From: Stagnihabitans sp039932095
GTDB taxonomy: Bacteria; Pseudomonadota; Alphaproteobacteria; Rhodobacterales; Rhodobacteraceae
Assembly (NCBI GenBank): GCA_039932095.1
Contig: JBDTQR010000030.1
Span: 1 to 27,333, forward strand
Reading direction: 5' to 3'
Length of the DNA stretch: 27,333 nt
Part shown: piece by piece, positions 23,255 to 27,333 of the stretch
How positions within the stretch are numbered: the first letter of the stretch is position 1
Layout of the letters: every line of letters starts with the position of its first letter
Program-made: the position numbers and the translations under genes
The notes under the pieces: model-generated
Database searches by the model: none
Told to the model about the DNA's origin: nothing
Seen by the model: only the letters and a program-made list of their open reading frames with translations

Positions 23255-24868
23255 TCAGGCCGCCATCGCGTCCAGTTCGGCCATCGTGCCGATGTAAAGT
23301 GCTGTCGGCGGGACCAGACCCGCCTTCTCCAGCGCCCGGCGCTGATCCGGCCGGACGCCCATCAGCACCAGCTGTCCCCCTTGCCGCCGGATCTTGTGCG
23401 CCAAGAGGTCCAGCGACCGCGCCCCGGAACTGTCAAGGTAGTTCAGGTCGGCAAGGTCGAGCACGAAATGCCGTGGCCGTTCGGCGATCTGGTCAAGCGC
23501 GGCACTCAACTGGGCGGCGGCGCCAAAGAAATACGGACCGGACAGATGCAGGACAACGCGGTCGGGATGGGCGAGGTCTTCTGCCGGCTCGTGGCCAAGC
23601 CGCGCCGATTGCGACATGCGATGGATGAAGATAAGGCCAGACAAGGCGAAACCGGTGACGATGCCGGCGGTCAGATCGCGGAAGATCACCAGCAGGAAGG
23701 TGACCAGAATAACCACCGCATCGGCCTTGTTGGACCGGACCAGATCGCGGATTTCGGCCTTTTCGGCCATGTTCCAGGCTACCCCGGCCAACACCCCCGC
23801 CAACGAGGCCAGAGGGATCAGCCCGGCCAGAGGGGCGGCAACCAGCATGAACAACAGGACAAAGACGGCATGCAACATGCCCGACACCGGCCCGCGCGAT
23901 CCGGCACGGACATTGGTTGCAGTGCGGGCGATGGTGCCGGTCGTGCAGAAGCCGCCAAACAGCGCCGCACCGACATTGGCGACGCCCTGCGCCACCAGCT
24001 CGGCGTTGGAGCGGTGCCGCGCGCCGCTCATCCCATCGGCAACCACGGCGGACAGCAACGACTCGATGGCCCCCAGCAGCGTGAAGCTGAGGGCAAAGGG
24101 CAGCGCCGCGCCAAGCGTGCCAAGCGTCAGCACCGGCAGGGTCGGGGCGGGCGGAATGCGTGGCAGGTCACCGAAGCGGTCATGGATCGTCTCGACCGGC
24201 AGATGGAAGAGGGTGACCGCCACCGCGCCCAGAGCAACGGCGATCAGCAGGCTGGGCAGGCGCGGCGCCATGCGTTTCAGGATCTGGATCAGCGCCACCG
24301 TCGCGACCGAAATCGCAGCTGCGGGGATCGAGACTGTCGCCCGTGCCGCCCACAACGCCGCCAGTTTCGGCAGGAAAGCCGCAGGTTCGGGTCCCGCCAG
24401 ATCCAGACCCAGCAGATCCTTGACCTGGCTGGACGCGATGATGACGGCTATTCCGGCGGTGAACCCCAGCGTCACCGGATAGGGGATGTAACGGATATAG
24501 GAGCCGAGCCGCAACAGCCCCGCCAGGGTCAGGAACAGACCCGACATGATGGTGGCAAGGATCAGGCCTTGCGGGCCGATATGGGCCACGCAAGCGGCAA
24601 CCAGCACGATGAAGGCGCCGGCGGGGCCGCCGATCTGATAACGCGACCCACCAAGCAGCGACACCAGAAAGCCGCCGACGATGGTGGTGAACAGACCCGC
24701 CTCGGGACCGACGCCCGAGGCGATGGCAATGGCCATCGACAAGGGCAGGGCCACGATGGCGACGGTGAGCCCGGCCACCGCATCGGCGCGGAGAGCGGCC
24801 AACGTGTAACCTTCCCGCCAGACCGTGATGATCTTGGGCAGAAACTCGGATCGGATCGGACGCGCCAT
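23255..24868 (-). CDS. SulP family anion transporter with C-terminal STAS domain
   Basis: This 537-residue membrane protein starts with the SulP pattern 'LRADAVAGLTVAIVALPLSMAIAIASGVGPEAGLF' in which a long helix pair precedes 'GGSRYQIGGPAGAFIV' (about residues 72-87), the substrate-site region of the family. Many hydrophobic helices follow to about residue 420. A cytoplasmic STAS domain covers about 435-535, with the 'LNYLDSSGARSL' loop near residue 478. SulP proteins move sulfate, bicarbonate or dicarboxylates with H+ or Na+. Sulfate export or import could link to the sulfite dehydrogenase elsewhere in the window, and bicarbonate or organic-acid transport would suit acs; the sequence does not decide. 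The ATG at 24868 has AAGG seven bases upstream. No carbonic anhydrase, often fused or adjacent in the BicA branch, is seen. Confidence 0.92.
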   Translation of the reverse strand: MARPIRSEFLPKIITVWREGYTLAALRADAVAGLTVAIVALPLSMAIAIASGVGPEAGLFTTIVGGFLVSLLGGSRYQIGGPAGAFIVLVAACVAHIGPQGLILATIMSGLFLTLAGLLRLGSYIRYIPYPVTLGFTAGIAVIIASSQVKDLLGLDLAGPEPAAFLPKLAALWAARATVSIPAAAISVATVALIQILKRMAPRLPSLLIAVALGAVAVTLFHLPVETIHDRFGDLPRIPPAPTLPVLTLGTLGAALPFALSFTLLGAIESLLSAVVADGMSGARHRSNAELVAQGVANVGAALFGGFCTTGTIARTATNVRAGSRGPVSGMLHAVFVLLFMLVAAPLAGLIPLASLAGVLAGVAWNMAEKAEIRDLVRSNKADAVVILVTFLLVIFRDLTAGIVTGFALSGLIFIHRMSQSARLGHEPAEDLAHPDRVVLHLSGPYFFGAAAQLSAALDQIAERPRHFVLDLADLNYLDSSGARSLDLLAHKIRRQGGQLVLMGVRPDQRRALEKAGLVPPTALYIGTMAELDAMAA

Positions 24869-25129
24869 GATGGACCTTGATGCCAGAATGCCGGCACAGG
24901 ACGCCGCTTGCCAGAGTTAGTCAACGTGACAAATGCGACGCTGCTTTCCCAGGCTGATCCAACGGAGCGGGCTGGCGCCCGCAGGGTTTTCTTCTCGCCT
25001 CTGGCCTGCGGCCAACCGGCTCGGCCGGGGATATTCGGGCCGATCTGCAGGCTGGCATCATTTGCGACTATATTGGATTTTTGTGCGTTGTGCCAGCGGG
25101 TTGCGCGGTGGTGTTGCAGCGTGATGGCA
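24869..25129. other. truA-sulP intergenic spacer with several hairpins
   Basis: No gene is supported. Visible structure: GCGGGC/GCCCGC (24967-24972 with 24977-24982) followed on the plus strand by AGGGTTTTCTTCT, which looks like a terminator for plus-strand RNA although no plus-strand gene is nearby; TGGCC/GGCCA (25002-25006 with 25010-25014); and CGGCC/GGCCG (25022-25026 with 25038-25042) around the GGGATATTCGGGCC element. The sulP promoter on the minus strand should lie here. Confidence 0.4.
25028..25041. repeat. Intergenic 14-bp element GGGATATTCGGGCC, copy 2
   Basis: It matches the element at 6331-6344 at 13 of 14 positions and is likewise intergenic, here enclosed by a five-base inverted repeat. 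Its function is unknown; it resembles dispersed elements I recall from Rhodobacteraceae intergenic regions. Confidence 0.5.
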
Positions 25130-25906
25130 TCACTGTGCGGGAAACGGGTCCGGCTCATAGCCGACATCGGTCAGATAGAGGCCTTGCGGTGGGCAGACCG
25201 GTCCGCAGGCGGCACGGTTGCGGGCGGCCAGCGCCTCTGCCACCCGGTCGGGATGCCATGTGCCGGTGCCGACCCGTTCAAGCGTGCCGACGATGGAGCG
25301 GACCTGATTGTGCAGAAACGACCGGGCGCGCAGCTGGAAGCGGTATTCGGTGCCAGACGGATACGGCTCCGCGGTAACGCTGATGGCGTCCAGTGTCTTC
25401 ACCGGGCTTTTGGCCTGACACTGAACCGAGCGGAAGGTGGTGAAGTCGTGATTGCCGATCAGATGTGCGGCCCCCTGCCGCATCGCGGTCAGGTCAAGCG
25501 GGCTTCGGACCTGCCAGACCAGACCCTTGTCATGAGTGACCGGGGCGCGTCGTGCGACCAGACGGAACAGATAGCGCCGCTCGCGCGCCGAAAACCGGGC
25601 ATGAAACCCGTCATTGACGCGGACGGCCTGCAAAATGGCCACCGGCTGCGGCCGAAGATGGTAATTCAACGCCTCGGCCAGGCGGAACGGGTCCCAGTCC
25701 CGGGCAAGGTCGGCATGGGCGACCTGACCGGTGGCGTGGACACCGGTGTCGGTGCGACCCGCGGCCGCGATGGTATGGTTTCCGGGTTCCAGCCGGGCGA
25801 GGGCGGCTTCCACAGCGGCCTGAACCGAGGGCCGACCCTCGGCCTGGCGCTGCCAACCCTGAAAGGGCGCACCATCATACTCGATCTTGAGGGCGAAACG
25901 CGGCAT
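25130..25906 (-). CDS. truA: tRNA pseudouridine(38-40) synthase TruA
   Basis: The 258-residue product is a full-length TruA, which turns uridines 38-40 of the tRNA anticodon arm into pseudouridine. It begins 'PRFALKIEYDGAPFQGWQRQ', a family signature. The catalytic aspartate is in 'AAGRTDTGVHATGQVAH' (about residue 52). Also present are 'NDGFHARFSARERRYLF' near 100-116 and the C-terminal 'FLHNQVRSIVGTL'. The ATG at 25906 has AAGGA six bases upstream. The frame stays open for 120 codons more, but that part has no family similarity. It is divergent from the ycjX-like gene, with a 205-base spacer, and is followed after 261 bases by sulP on the same strand. A house-keeping gene with nothing unusual seen. 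Confidence 0.97.
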   Translation of the reverse strand: MPRFALKIEYDGAPFQGWQRQAEGRPSVQAAVEAALARLEPGNHTIAAAGRTDTGVHATGQVAHADLARDWDPFRLAEALNYHLRPQPVAILQAVRVNDGFHARFSARERRYLFRLVARRAPVTHDKGLVWQVRSPLDLTAMRQGAAHLIGNHDFTTFRSVQCQAKSPVKTLDAISVTAEPYPSGTEYRFQLRARSFLHNQVRSIVGTLERVGTGTWHPDRVAEALAARNRAACGPVCPPQGLYLTDVGYEPDPFPAQ

Positions 25907-25957
25907 GGCTTGTCCTTGGCAATGGCCCTCTGTCGCGACAATGGTGACGCTCGTCAA

Positions 25958-26025
25958 GCGTGACCGCTTTCCGCGCTGGATGACGCACATGAAGCGCGGT
26001 CGCCGCGCGGAGAAAGCGGTCGCGC
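25958..26025. repeat. Long imperfect inverted repeat between truA and the YcjX-like gene
   Basis: The arm at 25958-25976 (GCGTGACCGCTTTCCGCGC) matches the reverse complement of 26005-26025 except for one mismatch and a two-base insertion; the arms are 28 bases apart. It fills the middle of the divergent spacer 25907-26111 and could be a regulatory site or a stem-loop in a leader. Nothing else was recognised in that spacer. Confidence 0.5.
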
Positions 26026-26111
26026 TTGCAGCGCGGGCATTTGGCGAAATCGGCTCTACCCATGCGGCGCTTGCATGCCTATCTTCAGGGCAACAGGCAA
26101 AGGGGCTGGGT

Positions 26112-27333
26112 TTGGGTGTAACGGATGTGGCGGATGGGCTGGTGCGGGGCCTCGACCAGTTGACCGGCGGGTTGATGGCACCGATGTTCGAACCGGTGGT
26201 CCGGCTGGGTGTCACCGGCCTGTCGCGGGCCGGCAAGACCGTGTTCATCACCGGACTGGTCGCCAATCTGCTGCAGCACGGGCGGATGCCGCAGTTGAAG
26301 GCGGCAGCGGCGGGTCGGCTGGACGCCGTCTATCTGCAACCGCAGCCCGACCTGACCCTGCCGCGCTTTGCCTATGAGGACCATCTGGCGGCGATGACCG
26401 GCGACAGCCCGCATTGGCCGCACTCCACAAGGGCGGTCAGCGAGTTGCGCCTGTCGTTCCGGGTTCGGCCCGCCGGGTTCTTTGGCGGGCTGGCCGGGCC
26501 GCGGGTCGTCCATGTCGATATCGTCGATTATCCCGGAGAATGGCTTCTGGACCTTGGCTTGCTGGACAAGAGCTTTGCCGAATGGTCAGAGGCGACGCTG
26601 GACCGCATCGCCAGGCGACGCGAGGCTGCGGGCTTCATGGCGCTGGTCCGGGCCGAGGATGGCGCGTTGAAACATGATGAGGTCAAGGCGCAAACCCTCG
26701 CCGCGGCCTTCACCGCCTATCTGGTGTCCGCGCGGGAGGCGGGCTGGTCCGATTGCACGCCGGGGCGGTTCCTGCTGCCGGGCGACCTCGCCGGCAGTCC
26801 TGTCCTGACCTTCGCCCCCATGACCATGCCCGCCGAGGCCGGGCGCGGTTCGCTGTGGCGCGAGATGGCGCGGCGCTATGAGGGCTACAAGGCGCGGGTG
26901 GTCAAACCGTTCTTCCGCGACCATTTCGCCCGCGTCGACCGCCAGGTTGTGCTGGTCGATGTGCTGGGCGCGGTGCATCAGGGGCCGCAAGCGGTGGAGG
27001 ATCTGCGCCGCACCATGGCTGATGTGCTGGGGGCGTTCCGGCCGGGACGCAACTCTTGGCTGTCCGGGCTTCTGGGCGGCAAGCGGGTGGAAAAGATCCT
27101 GTTTGCTGCAACCAAGGCCGACCATCTGCATCATGGCCAACACCCCGCCCTGACCGCGATCATGGCCGCCCTGCTGGCCGAGGCGCGCGGGCGGGCCGAT
27201 TTCGCCGGGGCGGTGACCGAAGCGATGTCGATTGCGTCGCTGCGCTGCACGGTCGAAGAGACCATCGAGCAGGACGGCGAGGTGCTGGAGGCGGTGCGTG
27301 GCCGGCTGGCGTCGGGCAAGTCGGCGGTCATGT
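26112..27333 (+). CDS. YcjX-family (DUF463) P-loop NTPase, 3' truncated
   Basis: At least 407 residues of a protein of about 460-490 are present; the frame is open to the window end. The Walker A motif GLSRAGKT lies at about residues 36-43, after 'EPVVRLGVT', followed by 'VFITGLVANLL', a stretch typical of YcjX. Other segments are 'VDIVDYPGEWLLDL' (a switch-II-like DxxGE analogue), 'CTPGRFLLPGDLAG' and 'FFRDHFARVDRQVVLVDVLGA'. YcjX proteins are GTPase-like, often next to the membrane protein YcjF and linked to stress responses; their job is poorly known. The start is uncertain. TTG at 26112 has a good AAAGGGG; GTG at 26127 is next; the frame is also open to ATG 25989, but that would add 41 residues without resemblance to the family. 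Whether a YcjF gene follows is outside the window. Confidence 0.85.
   Translation, partial: MGVTDVADGLVRGLDQLTGGLMAPMFEPVVRLGVTGLSRAGKTVFITGLVANLLQHGRMPQLKAAAAGRLDAVYLQPQPDLTLPRFAYEDHLAAMTGDSPHWPHSTRAVSELRLSFRVRPAGFFGGLAGPRVVHVDIVDYPGEWLLDLGLLDKSFAEWSEATLDRIARRREAAGFMALVRAEDGALKHDEVKAQTLAAAFTAYLVSAREAGWSDCTPGRFLLPGDLAGSPVLTFAPMTMPAEAGRGSLWREMARRYEGYKARVVKPFFRDHFARVDRQVVLVDVLGAVHQGPQAVEDLRRTMADVLGAFRPGRNSWLSGLLGGKRVEKILFAATKADHLHHGQHPALTAIMAALLAEARGRADFAGAVTEAMSIASLRCTVEETIEQDGEVLEAVRGRLASGKSAVM

Noticed and set aside
24908..25963. Plus-strand open frame of 351 codons opposite truA
   Set aside because: It is antisense to truA, whose catalytic and terminal motifs are all intact; the plus-strand translation resembles no family I know and is typical of GC-rich shadow frames.

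Overview
This is a GC-rich, densely packed stretch of what looks like an ordinary chromosome of an alphaproteobacterium, most likely Rhodobacteraceae. The evidence is protein style, ATGA/TGATG operon overlaps, a soeABC-type operon, a YcjX-type GTPase beside truA, and a SulP-acs-MFS cluster. No RNA genes, CRISPR arrays, transposases or phage genes are visible. The first gene is cut at its 5' end and the last at its 3' end.

Region 1 (1-10345) is a sugar uptake and hydrolysis locus. In order it holds the end of a family-5 ABC solute-binding protein, two DppB/DppC-like permeases, a fused double-ATPase, a close MelA homologue (GH4 alpha-galactosidase), a flavin-dependent tryptophan-halogenase homologue, a convergent AraC-family regulator, and a second, divergent GH4 enzyme transcribed away from the regulator. 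The content resembles, from memory, the Sinorhizobium meliloti agp/aga alpha-galactoside locus: a peptide-type ABC importer, two alpha-galactosidases and an AraC activator. The halogenase is the foreign element and the best candidate for something undescribed. Strong hairpins follow the binding-protein gene and melA, and an inverted repeat lies between the regulator and the second GH4 gene.

Region 2 (10346-16548) has a minus-strand secreted RTX-type protein built from seven repeats of about 57 residues (a likely seven-bladed beta-propeller). Divergent from it is a three-gene molybdoenzyme operon that fits the cytoplasmically oriented sulfite dehydrogenase SoeABC: a Mo/FeS subunit, a four-cluster ferredoxin subunit and a DmsC-like membrane anchor.

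Region 3 (16549-19011) is a P1B-type copper-exporting ATPase with YHS and heavy-metal-binding domains in place of HMA domains, followed by a good intrinsic terminator shared with the next, convergent gene.

Region 4 (19031-25906, minus strand) is, in transcription order, truA, a SulP-STAS anion transporter, acetyl-CoA synthetase (acs) and an MHS-type MFS transporter with an unusual periplasmic insertion. The last two probably form an organic-acid uptake and activation pair. Region 5 (26112-end) is the start of a YcjX-family P-loop protein divergent from truA. No intergenic stretch exceeds 300 bases; the largest are 22983-23254, 24869-25129 and 25907-26111.
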